Below are positions 24,710-37,900 of a stretch of 64,000 bases of DNA, piece by piece; the first letter of the stretch is position 1; each line of letters opens with the position of its first letter. This DNA comes from Micrasema longulum. Taxonomy: Eukaryota > Arthropoda > Insecta > Trichoptera > Brachycentridae. The notes below the pieces were generated by a model that was not told where the DNA came from, did no database searches, and saw nothing but the letters and a program-made list of their open reading frames with translations. The DNA lies in contig JAGVSM010001149.1 in the NCBI GenBank assembly GCA_022494885.1, positions 1 through 64,000 on the forward strand, in the 5' to 3' direction. A program made the position numbers and the translations under genes.

Positions 24710-24973
24710 CGGCCTCGTGGCGTAATGGTCAGCGCATTTGCCTACCATGCAAGAGGTCTCGGGTTCGATTCCCGACATGGTTGATAATATTTATTTAAAA
24801 GGGCGTTTTCACACTAGAATATTTCATACTCCCTGGACTGGTACCTAAAGGGTAAGACTGGTCATCTTACCTTCATGTAACAAAAAAAATGATCAAGATA
24901 CGCTACGATTGGTGTACCAATGCAGTGCCCTATGCACCATTCGGTGAGGAACGAGAATGATGATGATGATAAT
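24710..24973 (+). mobile_element. tRNA-derived SINE, family with (GAT)n tail
   Basis: Pol III A box TGGCGTAATGG (24718-24728) and B box GGTTCGATTCC (24762-24772) head the element. A shared body follows (CACTAGAATATTTCAT, TGGACTGGTACC, GTAACAAAAAAAATGATC, AATGCAGTGCCCTATGCA), then GATGATGATGAT. This is the best-preserved copy here. Confidence 0.85.
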
Positions 24974-25309
24974 AAACAGTCAGCAAGAAAAATTTCCCAG
25001 TATGCTAGATGAATAGGATTTACTTTAAACCATCAACTAAGGTCCAATCGGAAGTAAAATATATATTTTTTTAAAGTTATGATATGTGTCCCATATAAGT
25101 GGATCCTATGAGAAAATAGTGTCCGTGAACGTGTCAAAAATAGATGAGAAATCTAGAGTACATAATTTAGCATAATAATTCTAGGGAGTGAAATCCAGCC
25201 TGCCTACAAACATTTAGAGGTTCTCAAAAACATTGTGGATTGAACTAGCTGGTATAAAAAGAAGTGTAATTTTTTAAAATATTTTTAAGCGTTGCATAGT
25301 AGGTGAAAT

Positions 25310-25535
25310 AATTCGGCCACATCAGTAAAGGTTTCAGCTCTTTTACTTTGCAATAGTCAACAGATCGAAGAGTTGAAGAAATGTGAATGTTTGAATATAG
25401 GCCGGATGGTGAATGTTACAGTGTGTAAAGTGGCCACTTAAACCAGCCAATGACAGATCATAAGCTCTGCCTAGACTTCTACATAGTCTTCTCAAAAATG
25501 TTTTCCATTTCTGCTGCAATAAATGTAAAGTTTAA
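25310..25535. mobile_element. MITE family D copy
   Basis: It holds AACAGATCGAAGAGTTGAAG, GTGTAAAGTGGCCACTTAAA, CAGCCAATGACAGATCATAA and an end block near TGTTTTCCATTTCTGCTGCA. A related end block (GGGAGTGAAATCCAGCC) is at 25186. Confidence 0.7.
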
Positions 25536-25917
25536 CAATGTCTACTCAATCGTATCTATTTGGATATCGACATCTTTCATGTTACTGAAAGAAAGTTCAG
25601 AGAAGAAAGTTTCCTTTTGGTATTTTTAGCATTCAAATTCTATGGTTAATTTTTCTCATCATACATGGCCTTGCAATATATATTTTATAATGTACATATA
25701 AAAGAAATAAACTTTAATATATACTCAACGCGCTGAGGACACTTAAGAGCAAACTCCATTCCAAAAACGTGGGTGAATGCTGCGCTTTTAGTACATAGCA
25801 CAGAATGCAATAAATTATCTGTTTAGAAAAAAAAAACATTTTTGAAATTTACGGAAATATTTTTATGAGTTTTAAATAATGCATTATTAAAAAGCGGAAA
25901 TCAAATTGTGATAAAAT

Positions 25918-25976
25918 GATATCTTGGACCTTTGATCTGTAAGTCTGTTATTCTACCACGGGACCACAACTTAGTT
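25918..25976 (-). mobile_element. Third SINE-like family, short fragment, reverse
   Basis: TCTTGGACCTTTGATCTGTA and CACGGGACCACAACTTAG match the family head in reverse. Confidence 0.5.
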
Positions 25977-26094
25977 AAAATACAATAATACCATTTTGAC
26001 AAAACTTTATCACGGTCACTTACTGTAGAAACATATCACAAACAGGAATCACAGTTCCTGTTTCAGATATCATTCATGATTAAACTAATAATAC

Positions 26095-26260
26095 CAATTT
26101 CAAAATTTATTGCAACAGAGAGGAAAAATAATTTTGTGAAGGGATATGAAATTCTAGGCATTTACAGAGTTTATGACCTGTCACTGTTGAATTGTGAATA
26201 TTACAGTGTGTAAAGTGGCCACTTAAACCAGTCAACCAGCAATAAATTTAGATCTTAAGT
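26095..26260. mobile_element. MITE family D fragment
   Basis: It begins AATTTATTGCAACAGAGAGG and includes ATGAAATTCTAGGCATTTAC and TATGACCTGTCACTG, then GTGTAAAGTGGCCACTTAAA. The middle is rearranged relative to the complete copy. Confidence 0.65.
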
Positions 26261-27345
26261 TCTTAAGTAGAGAAATCAAGCTTGTCTACAAATGCATTGA
26301 TGTCCCAATTGTGTCGCATTGTAAACTCGAGACAAGATCTGGACTTTTTTGGTGTAAGTCTTTCTAGATTTAAAAATCACTAAGTTAGACCAGATCTTGT
26401 CTTGAGGTAGTAATTTATTTTTTTTGTCCTAACTTTAATTTTCTTGATTTGTATTTTATTTCAATTGTGCCTGTATGTATTTTAAGGATATGTGTTTGCC
26501 ATTTTTTTAATGGACTAAATCCGTTATTGAATAAATATTTGGAAATACTCAAAACATTGTTGAATACTAATTTCACTCGTTCTCTAGATCGTTTGGATAA
26601 ACAAATTGATTGACATTAATATATATTTTTTTAACAAATTTACTATTCATCATCACCATCATTATGCATCGATACTCCATATTTTCTGTCTATGCGGATA
26701 AAGAATACGGTTCTATATACATAGAAGTGCTACTTAGGTTGACGATACAAAAAAAATATCAGAAATATTTGAAAAATTGTGGTCATGGTAGTTCAAAATA
26801 GCTTAGGGGGTGTCAATTTTCGACGGATTTTATACATTTTTCTAAAAAACCACCGAACTTCCTCATTAGAACACAGAAACTACCAATGACCCTGAATAAA
26901 TCGATTAGTCATAAAAGTGACCTTATTTATTTTTTCCTTTTAATTTAGAAAACTTTTTTATGACATAAGTAATCGCTTTAATCAAATATTAAGTCCAACT
27001 AAGGGTGGTATGTAAGTTTATATGGCTTCCAGATATTTAATGTAATTCATACAGTTTTAATTTATTGTTTGAACATAATAACACTTACATAAAGAAAATT
27101 AATGTACTTTACATAATTTATGAAGTATTATGATTGTTACTCAGGTTAGAACAAGTTGTGCAATCAAACTAATCAAATTAGCATTACAATTAACGTATCG
27201 TTCAAATAAATTGTATTCGTGCTATTGCGTCAATTTATATGTCAATATTATTGTCATCAAAACCTTCTAGATCCACAATATAACCACAAAAATAATTGAT
27301 TTACTGAGTCGAACGCATAACTTTTGAATGATAATAGTGATTTAC

Positions 27346-27545
27346 CTGGATGAGTCCACATTTTGCGCTTGCGTGTGTGGCTGTACTATTGAATATTCAA
27401 TAGGAGGATCACTTCTAACCTCTTGCAAATCATTTGGACATTGAGATGACCCGTTACTTGATAAATGTACACCAATAACTACGAGAGAAATTAGCGCTAC
27501 ATAACATACGCACGTTCTTTTCTTTATCCGAATATCTGTTGTCAT
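27346..27545 (-). CDS. Duplicated alternative first exon of GlcAT-I, UDP-binding motif lost
   Basis: This exon is homologous to exon 1 at 20097-20302. Both read QC..D..EVRSD.P and then a Y.I block, and the DNA around EVRSD is nearly the same. It opens with an ATG at 27545 (MTTDIRIKKRT), has an anchor at about residues 12-28, and ends TCCAG|GTAAAT in phase 2, exactly as exon 1 does, so it could splice to 16396. An in-frame TGA lies upstream. Where exon 1 has ITPTYTRPVQKAEL, this copy has IVQPHTQAQNVDSS, so the residues that hold uridine are gone. It could be an alternative first exon making an isoform with altered activity, or a decaying duplicate. No transcript evidence can be seen from sequence. 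Confidence 0.6.
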
Positions 27546-28139
27546 TTTAAACACTACTATTATAATAATATCACAGTATCAGATCTAAGCGAAATTACTC
27601 CATAACGGAGTTGAGATTCGAATAAGAATATCAATATCTTACACTATCTGACAGCCATTTCGGCAATGAATTTTTGGATTGAAAATTGAAAAGGATTGAT
27701 GCTACCACAATACAGAACAAAATTACATAGTCGTACCAACATTATAAACACATTTTAGAGATGCCAGTACAGTAAAAAAAAATCGCTATGATCTCGTAGC
27801 GAAACAATTCATTCAAAAATTGGCTTGTAATGTTGCACAGTATTCTAAATTTTGTTGTTTGGGGGAGTTATGTAAAGTAGCCTTTTCTCTAGTCAATTGA
27901 TTAAACTACAAAGATGCTTCCGTTTCCGGACTTCAATGTTAGTTACAAATTTAAACCTTCATTTTTTTTTAAATATTTTACAGTAAAACTTCGAAAAATT
28001 AAAAATCAATAAAAATACCCTAATTTTAGTCAAAAATCATATTAGGTATATTATGTGAATATATTATATCAAAAAAGTAGCTACTAAATATATGCAGAAT
28101 AAAAGTAGTGTAGAAATTACTAATATTTTGAGCATGTAT

Positions 28140-28310
28140 GGATTTCATCCCCTAGGGAGTTATTAAGACCTAAATTTATTGCAACAGAGAGGGAAAACAT
28201 TTTCGAGAAGGGAATATGGAATTCTAGGCATTTACAGGGCTTATGACCTGTCATTAGCTGGTTTAAGTGGCCACATTACACCCTCTGCAGCTCTTTTTTT
28301 TTAAACATCA
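28140..28310. mobile_element. MITE family D fragment
   Basis: It has CCCCTAGGGAGTTATTAAG, ATTGCAACAGAGAGGG, GGAATTCTAGGCATTTACAG and TATGACCTGTCATTAGCTGG. The right half is missing; a second piece follows at 28500-28690. Confidence 0.65.
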
Positions 28311-28499
28311 AAATTGGTTCATAAAATAAGAATATAATGTATAATATATATAAATATGAATTACATAGGGCATGTAGATACATCAATTATAATGTTTTTA
28401 CCTGTCTAATAGAGTGGAAAACTTATGTTTAGAGAGGGAGTTTTTTTTACATTCATTTTTTTCTAAACAAGTTCCTTAAAATTAGATCCTATTATATGC

Positions 28500-28690
28500 T
28501 AAAGCATAATTTTCTACTGGATTTTCACAAAAGTCAACAGATGGAAGAGTTGAGGAAAGGTGGATGTTTAAATGTAGGAAGAACGGTGAATGTTAGTGTG
28601 TAAAGTGGCCGTATATGCCTAGACTTCCATAATCCCTTCTCACAAATGTTTTCCTTTTCCGCTGCAATAAATTTGATTAAAAATAACTAA
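28500..28690. mobile_element. MITE family D fragment, right half
   Basis: It reads GTCAACAGATGGAAGAGTTG, TGTTAGTGTGTAAAGTGGCC, then CCTAGACTTCCATAATCCC and TTCCGCTGCAATAAATTTG. With the piece at 28140 it may be one element split by rearrangement. Confidence 0.65.
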
Positions 28691-31600
28691 TTGCTAATTC
28701 AATTAAATGAGTAAACATCACCTAATTCCGCTTCCAAAATCAGTTCAAATATCATTAATTATTTCCAATTGAGAAAAAAAATATCTCTAGAAAACATTTG
28801 GTATATATTATCTTTTATGTGTTTGCCAATGAAGTTTTCTTTATATACTAAGTGGCAAAATCATTAAGTCTAGTATTGAATCGGTTAAAAAATTACATGG
28901 TCAGCTAATCTTGCTTTACTTCTCTATCTCGTGGCATCTAAACCGCTGTGTTTTCATTGTTAATTTTGAAATCTTCTAATTTTTCATATTAATACCTAAG
29001 TTAATTATTTATGAATCTTCTGTTCCAACATTTTAATGAAATGTTAGGGTAACAACTATAATACTAAATAAAAAATAAAATCCAATTTCTATAGAACACT
29101 TTTATTACAACCTGCAAATTCGTCGCACAATATTATACATATAAAATTCAATCTACAAATATTAGACATGCTCTAGGACACTACATGAACCCATCCCATC
29201 CCACATAACCGTTGCTAGTTTCACTAAATATGAATGCGTAACAATAATTTAACTATGTTCTGGATGGTTGTACTATAATATAGAGAAGATTAGTTATCCT
29301 GTTATAAGCATGCTGAAGATGCTTCACTAATAGATCAGTCTTGTGTTTACATGAAACATTTTAATAAAATCAGATATCACACGATATTTAGTACAATTTT
29401 AAAAATCACAATTAACATTTGCACAAAATATATAAGCAATCATTACTCAGGGCAGTAGAATAAATTCAGTAACAATCCAATGATCCGATCACTATGAAAT
29501 GAGATATACATACATCATATTCACACACATTGCTCTTTTACGCCTAAAGATCAACATTTAGTCACATAAAAAGTAGGCATATGGAATAGAATTTATAACA
29601 ATCTGAATTTAACATAGATTGTTTGATGTCTACCTATTTACGCAAGTCGACTAAAGTTAAAAGCCAGGCAACAATATTTCCTTACGAGTCCAACTAGACA
29701 AACAGCTAATATTTTTAGTACACAATTATGAATGGATAGTCAAATTACAATAGCTCTAACAACTTGACGACAAATAGTACTGCTTCTGATAGGACATGGC
29801 CATCAGAATTACCCACTCATTCCTTTACAATGGAGAAAATTTGAAATCTTACTGTTAAAAATGAACACAATTTGTCTTTTAACATGTTTAATACCGTTGA
29901 AAACTTCTAACAATGAATGGAAATAAATATTCATATCATTTTACGCACTGGTTTAATACGTATTTCAAATTATGATGTGTAAAAAATTAAGGGTATGAAA
30001 CATTCAAAATACTACTAAGACAACAATACAATTTTCTGAGAACCAGATGGGTATGTATACATAAAAAGTCTTCATTAAACTCATTACATATCACGTTCAT
30101 TTTGTACTTTTCCAAATTGCTAAGGCTTTCTATGTATAATAAAAACTATGACTTATGTATGCATAAATATGTTAATGCACATGCTTTGTGGTAAATCCAA
30201 TTATGAATGATTCTCATAATGAGATTTTTAAAACCCCCCAGTTAAATTACATACGTATTTAGTAAACGTAGACATCTATTTAAAATATAAGTCCCGGTAC
30301 GTTGGTTATTTCTAGTATTAAATTAGCAATGATGTGATGGTGAATTATTTCAAAGAAATTTTTTTTTTAAAGCAACTTGATATTAAGTTAATAAATACAA
30401 TATGGTGGTATATAATTTTATTTACTATAAGCAATAAATGTCTATTAAAGAAGTAAAACTGCAGAGTAAAATAGTAGGTTGCATTACACGAAATGTAAAC
30501 CATATCTAGTATTTTACTAGAACACAATTTTTAAATAATAGCCTCCCGGGGTAAATTTTATTGTTAAACTAATAAAAAATCTACACAGTTAACCATATAA
30601 TATGTACTCTGGCTAATCCCAGACACAGGAATATTGGAAAATTTCTAAAACAAAACGTTTCACAAATTCGTTGAACGGGTGCAATAGACTGAAAAACATA
30701 ATGTTTTACATCTTGCGACTTAATCATTTTAATTATCGTATTATGATAGAAAATTGACAATTTACATAATATATTAATAACAACAATTAGGTAAACAACT
30801 TTTATAAAAAAGTTAACTTTATACTTACATACAAATATACTTAAAGAAAAATGTACTTAAACTTAACTATATTAAGATCAATTTTAAGATTTGCCAAAAT
30901 AGACTTGTGAAAGTATTCTTTAAAGCTTAATGTACTCTAATAACTCGAGAAAAAGTTTAATTAATTTATATTCCTAAATTGTTTCCGCTAAAGGTCTGAT
31001 ATTAATTTTTATCAGCAACACTGGCATTTTTAAATAAAATTATAAGAACATTATTATCATTACAAGCACTTGTCACTTCTGCTCATATGTAAAAAAAGGT
31101 TTTATAAGAAAAAATCTAATTGTTTAATCGGCTTTTGAATCCGAACAAATTAAGACTTTTATTTAAACCGATAACTATTGCAGTCTATACTTATAATGGA
31201 GGATAACAGTTTAAATGTTTTTAATTGCACTGTTTTCTTTTTTAAACTCAATATAACTGATACAAGCCAAACATTACAATGGCAAATTGTTCGGATTCCA
31301 CTGTAGCAAGTGCTCTAGAAATATCTCTAAAAAATATTGTTTAAAAGAAATTGCCATTTTAAAGGTTTGATGTAAGCAGACAGTTAGTTACTATCAAAAC
31401 TTGCAATATTTTGATACAATGACTTTATAAGAGAAATAGTACACTAGCAGCTATTAGAATACATAATTATGAATGAATGAACATGTTCTGCTAAGAGAGC
31501 ACTTTTGTGAAAATAATTAGTTTTTAAAGCAATTCATTGTATATATTTCATTTAATATTTTCTTCATATTGGGTAAGAGACTTTCTTGCATGTTTATATA

Positions 31601-33165
31601 TTTTAGTGCCTTCTTAAATTGAGCATTTTATAAAGATTTGGATACATAATGCATTTATTCTTAATATGAATGTATGAGAGACCAGCAAACATTATGTAGG
31701 CACAATAAAGTATATTGCAGAAGCCCTTTGGCAGATTTCATAAATTTCACATATATTCATTAATAAATTATGCAAACATGTAATGGAAATTCTTAACATT
31801 TGTAAGGAACGTTATAAATAATATAAATATTTCTATTCTGTGATGCGTCCCATTGCCTATGACTAAAATTATTTAAGTAAATAATTTTATCAATGACCAA
31901 TAAATCTAATTACGTTTTGTGCAATTTTGGTGTAAAAGTTACCGTAATTTATTCAAATATGTAAAACGATTCTTTAAGAAAGTATTATGCATGTTACAAT
32001 TATTAAGTGGAATTTCCAATAAGAATTTAAGTTAAATTTTGACCTACTTGTAAATTTTTTAGTTAGCATATTCATTCAAATCTACAAATTTTCAAAAATC
32101 TATAATAGGAGTTTTAATTACAGCCTTTTAGTCAAATATACTAAAAACTTTTTAAGCATTTTTAACACTTATCAATGAAGAACTACTGACATAAAAATAT
32201 GCTAAATTGAATACATTACTGGCTGTCCAATTTTAGAACCATAAAACAGTGAAGAATTTCATTGATAATTATTTTAATAAAATATTCTTGCTTTTTATAA
32301 ATTAGGAATCATTTTTGTATTATTTTTCAGATTTGGACAGCCTGCATATGAACGTACATTATCATTACATTACTACTTTAATTAAACTGGCCATTGAAGA
32401 AACTATTTTTTTAAATTTACATAATTATAGTAATATATTAATTATTAAGCCCATTTTTTATTTAGTTGCGATACATATAAATTTATTCCTAGTATAAATA
32501 TATTTTTTCTGCTGAAATAGACATTAAATATAATTTATAATCTTTGGAGTATAAAAAATAAATAGTGATAATAATGTCAGAATCTCCCGTAGAAGATTAA
32601 GTATAGATGATATAGAATTTGTGGATTGTTAGGGATTACTGTCATTTTAGTACGGTAATTTTACATCTGTTTCAATAAATACTTTTTTATTCCCTCAATA
32701 TGATTTATTTAAATTAACAGAGATAACAAATATAGAAAAATAAGAATAATGTTTTTTATGCAAAAATTAATCAAGACAAAATGTCATGTAAATTGCTTTT
32801 TCAAGAGAAGAAAAAAATCTGAGGACTTAGATACTTAATAAAGGAAATAATAAATTATGTATTCTTACAAATATTCATTATAATTTATATTTTTATTAGT
32901 TACTTTCGTTGTTATTGAACAGTGATTGTTATTTTATACATATAATATTGTAACATAGATAATGGTAAATATATATTTATTATGAATTATTTATTTCAAT
33001 AAATAAGAAGTACGGGTAGAAAAGGGTTTTATTTTGTCATCAAAAGATAAGTCTCTGATTTTTCACTATTATGATGACATTACTTTTTAATACATTGCAT
33101 AAAGCCATTGTAGATTTTTACAATGAATATTGAATAATATATTATAATTTCATTCTTGCATACTA

Positions 33166-33630
33166 CAGTCGAACCTGGATATAAGAGACCCGGACACTGA
33201 GAAACTTCTATAAAAGAGAGCAGGAAAAACTCTGTAAAAGAGAGGAATTCTATCTCAACTGACTTCTATATAATAGAGCTGAAACGTGCCGACAAGTTCT
33301 CACGGGTTGTTACGTACATGGACCCGAAATCGTCTTTGCTTCGGAAGTCATTTTGACATTTGTAAAATTTACAGAACCCCAGTGCAATCCGTATGTTGTA
33401 TGTATGTGAATCTCTTTATATACCTCTTTACCTAATACATACATATGTCATGTACTTTCTTTTTTTTGTACCTCTTATACATATGTATATAGTAGTACAT
33501 ACATAATAAGAATAGGAAGCCTGATTATGTTTGTACACCTCTGTAAAAGAAAGCACAGATATAAGAGAGACCTCTTTATAAGTGAAAAACGTCCAGGTCC
33601 CTTGGGTTTTCTTATATCCAGGTTCAACTG
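33166..33630. mobile_element. pogo/Tigger-like MITE, 465 bp
   Basis: TA flanks the element. The TIRs are CAGTCGAACCTGGATATAAG and, inverted, CTTATATCCAGGTTCAACTG. More subterminal repeats of the form ATAAGAGA occur inside. The 126-codon frame across it is not a gene. Confidence 0.8.
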
Positions 33631-34741
33631 TACAGAATTTGTCATTCGAGACCTTAATGAAACTTAATTTTCCGTCACTAGTCAATAACGCGTGGTTGAT
33701 TTGATTACTCTTTAAACTTTTATACATTGTAAGTAATAAGAGAGTATTACGATGAAGAGTTATAACATAAAACAATAAATACATACCCAATAAACATTTG
33801 ACTAACAAATAATGTTAATTAACAGAAAATAAATAAAAAAAATAACATGATATTAATATTAAAGTACCTACGTACAAAAAATACACAAATAATATTGTCA
33901 AACAACGATAAATATTATTTTTTCAGTACATATCTGTTATAATACAGATTATGTTAACTAACCAAGTTTATTGAATGTCACATGGTTGGTAGCTATTTTC
34001 ATAAAATAAATTAATATACAATTTGAGTGTGCTCAAAACATCATTATAACAAACAGTTTTTCTTACCATGCTAAAATAATAATGTGATAAATATTTACAT
34101 CTATAAATTAATAGTTTCAGAAGAAAATATTGGTTATTTTACACTCGTGTTGTGATCAAATGGTTCCAAAAGTGAAGTCATACACATTCTTGGAGTACGC
34201 ATTATTTAGAAATTGGAATATAAATTATACATAGATTTAATAATGTTGTTCACTTTTGTCTTCTTCAGTTATAACAGAAGAGAGTTGCCATTGTAAGAAA
34301 ATACTTAAATAACATAAGAATAAATTTTAGTACGGATAATCAAGTAATTAGGATAAAATCCTGAATACCTTAGTCAGATTGATTAAAAAAAAACACATCA
34401 CCTGACCCAGTTTCGCCTCTTTGTCCAATTAACATAATGGTAAAACCAATAAGAGATACTTTAAAATAACAACTATTTAGCGTTTATCATTAAAGCTATA
34501 TCACAACTAAGCCACCGATAACCAGATAGGCTTAAGCTACATCGTTTTGTATCGGGAAGTTTGACCATAATTGACGAATCAAATAATATATTATTTAAAT
34601 TGTTCATTTTCATTCATCGACTTCAAAAACAGCAAAACAAAAGAGATGTCGCAATATTTTTTTCTTTTACGCATTCAATTGTTTTGGTATCAATTTTGGA
34701 ACAATTTGAAAGCAACGATAAACAAAACATTTGCAAGGTGA

Positions 34742-34925
34742 TCAGTTGATGGCTTGCTCTGTCATTTGTAGGCAGAGAGACTCCAGCCGCGAGTTAATGT
34801 CTCCCATAGATGCGGCAGAGGGAAGGGGTCTCGGTAGAGGGGGAGAGGGAAAGGAAGGATACGACGAGCTCTTCTTATTTGGTTCAGGTATTTGCCAATT
34901 ATTACCACTTAGGAACGATCGCCAC
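34742..34925 (-). CDS. smg: Smaug last coding exon (conserved C-terminal tail)
   Basis: The acceptor is ATATCTTTCAG|G. After one junction base come 60 codons and TGA at 34742-34744. The exon begins WRSFLSGNNWQIPEPNKK, has a Pro/Ser-rich stretch, and ends GDINSRLESLCLQMTEQAIN. That tail is the most conserved C-terminal motif of the Smaug family and fixes the gene's 3' end. Confidence 0.93.
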
Positions 34926-37900
34926 CTGAAAGATATAAATATTCATTGTGAGTATATTTGAATGTGTGAAAAATATGTTTTATAAAAGATATCGGATTCC
35001 AAAAGGTTGGTCTTCTTCCGGTTTAACTATACATGGTAGAACAGGGATTTGTATATAAAACTTTACATACTTAATTGGTCAACATTATATAAATTTCATT
35101 TCCCAGTACATATCTGAAAAAACTATTCATTCCAAATTAACTAGCTGAAAAATATCTTGCGCTTTGATCAGTTATGTCTATAGCAATATACACATATAGG
35201 TTAGGTCATTATACCTTTACAGACTAAATTCGGTAAACTCAACACAGGGCTCTTGGCCTCATTAGGGATAGGTTTTTTTTTTTGTTACATATTTGCATTT
35301 AAATAAATAAAATTAATTTATAGACTACGGTTTGAACTAATGAAAAATTAATCAATTCAATCAGCATCATCATTTTCATTTCAGCACCCAATCACCCTTG
35401 TAAAACGCCCTTGAGGTATAAAAATTGAGATATGTCAGTTTATTTTTGGATCCATCAACATTCAAATAAAGGTCAAGAGGCCCGATTGCAGTGGTAAATT
35501 ACAACACACAGGCTTTAAAAAAAAAACAAATCAAATTATTGTTATCTCACTGGGAATAGAACCAGGAACCCCGGTGTGTAAGGCTGTCATTTTTTGGTGG
35601 AACTGTGACTGAATTGTAAACAAAATGAAAAAAAAAAAACAAATTACAACAGGGATGGAGAATACCTAAAATAAGGGAATATGGAAGTCTAGGCACTTAC
35701 AGGGCTTATGACCTGTCATTGGCTGGTTTAAGTGGCCACTTTACAAACTGTGTAACATTCACCATTTAGCCTATGTTTGAACATCCATATTTCTTCAATT
35801 CTTCCATTTGTTGATTTTAGTAAGCTTTTAGATAAGCCCTGTAAGTGCCTAGACTTCCATATTCCTTATTAAAGGTATTCTCCATCCCTGTAGTAATTTG
35901 TTAATCTTAATGACTCCCAAGGGGGTGAAATCCAGTCTTTTGTATACGAACATTTGGACAAACTCAAATATTGTAATGAAAAAAAAATGTTTTTTGAGTT
36001 TTGAGCATTTCATTTAAATCATTTTATTTTTTTAACCAGTGACCGGGGTTCGTCATTATTGACACGCTTGTACTGGTTTACGTTATCTAAATGTTGCAAA
36101 CCTTGGTTTTGGTCTTCTTTGGAAAGGCGCGTCTCCAAGATGCGCGAGAAACTGCCTTGGGGGCACTCTATACTTGAGAGACTTGAGTTCAGCAGCAAGG
36201 GCAGCACTGCGGGAAAAGGCGTCATGAGACAGCGCTCGGTCTACGAGCCAACAGTGAAGGGCCATGACAACTCCTCCATCATGGTAAGATGACCCATTTG
36301 ATAACAGGCGTGAAGATGCTAAAATTGTTTAAAAAGTCAATAATAATATCTATTTATTTCTGCAAAATGGCCTGATTGTGCAGAGCAAATTTCACTATGC
36401 ATAAATATATATACGAGTCATTCACTTCCAACCCTTCTGCAATGAATTTTCAACAAAACCCAGAAATCACAAAAAAAAAACAACACAGTTTATTGAGACT
36501 TTTTTGCTTTCCTACAATTTTTAGTGGAGATTGAAGCAGATTACCCAGAGATTTTTTTTTTTATTTGTAAAATTACATTCTGACTATATTTTTCCATTTT
36601 TTAGTGTACATGGGTTTGCAATTATACAACACATGTTTTATGAAAAAATAGTTTATATAAATGTGTAAAATATTATCACATTATAAAAAAGAAAAAAATA
36701 GTATTGGAACTAAGAAGAGTCAATTTATTAAAACATATATGAAACTATACAAAGTCACTCCCCATTATGGTACACATGAAATACTTTCCATAGAAAATTT
36801 ATATTTTCTCGCTCCTTACAGTTAAGTCAGTAGTAATTATAATTATACAAATAGTCTAATCATATATTTTAATGTAAAGGATCTTCACTGACAAGCCATA
36901 TAAATTGGCTCGGCGAGTCCTGCAATATAAAAAAATAAAAAATGTATCTATTATATGTAAATAATAAATAATTAATTATTTTTTTCCTTTACATAATGGG
37001 GAACCTTAAAACATATATGTACACCACACAACCTTACTGGAAGACACTCACACGCTAGACTTAAGACAGTTTACACCGAACACATAAATCAGTTGGGTGG
37101 AGAGCAGGAAGAATACACATTGACAAGCATACTTTAATTACGTTTATTGAATATTTTTTGAAAACTATATTCCTGTGTATACTGCTGGCAGAGCCTAAAC
37201 CGCAGGAACTTACATTTTGTCATTTATTGATTCGTAATTGAGAGTGAATTTTCTATACCCGAGAATTCATTATCTCGGTAACAAACACATTGATGACCAA
37301 AAATAGACGTATTTGCTTTTACTGTATAAAACTTCAAGAACAAATTATTCTAATTGAGTTTCTAGTATGTATTTTCATTTGTTTTCTATGTATTTTATTT
37401 TTTCATTTTAAATTGTATTTTTTTATTTGAAAATTGTTTATAACCTCTGTATATGTAAAAGGCCTTTAGGCGTTAATAAATAAATAAATGAGTAATCAGC
37501 ATTTTATTTGATAAGTGTATCCAACTCTTTTTTCGTTATGACAACTGTAAGGTTATAAATTAAATACTTACCTTTGCAGTAACATCGAGAATGATTGAAA
37601 TACTAATATGCGGTTTTTAAAAAATATTTTTAGCTTGATTATGTTGAATATTTTTATTTTAAATAAACGCCAGGTGTCTTTTTAAAAAAAAATTACATTA
37701 TAATTTGATAAATAAACTATGTTTTAAAAAAATACATATTTGATTTAATTTAAACTGCTTACATTCAATAGAAGTAAAACCTTAATTTCAAAATTGAAAA
37801 CAACTACAGCGCAACATTATTAAGTCAAAAAATTAGGTTTTTTGCAGTATCAAGTTTTAATACTGTATTTTAACTAGTTTTGGGCAACTTTTTGTTCGCA

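Larger units (their letters stand above)
27556..34741. other. AT-rich spacer between the alternative GlcAT-I exon and Smaug
   Basis: Apart from family D MITE pieces (28.1-28.7 kb) and the pogo-like MITE at 33166-33630, this holds no recognised coding or RNA gene. The Smaug 3' UTR occupies an unknown length at the right edge. Confidence 0.65.

Noticed and set aside
33428..33808. 126-codon minus-strand frame
   Set aside because: It runs out of the pogo-like MITE, through its TIR, into the flank, so it is not a gene.
36040..36284. Plus-strand exon with acceptor TTTTTTTAACCAG, an open frame and donor ATCATG|GTAAGA
   Set aside because: The frame shows no known domain. The minus strand at the same place fits Smaug by gene order, phase on both sides and the LVDRALSHDAFS helix. 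The plus-strand signals are taken as chance, but not with certainty.
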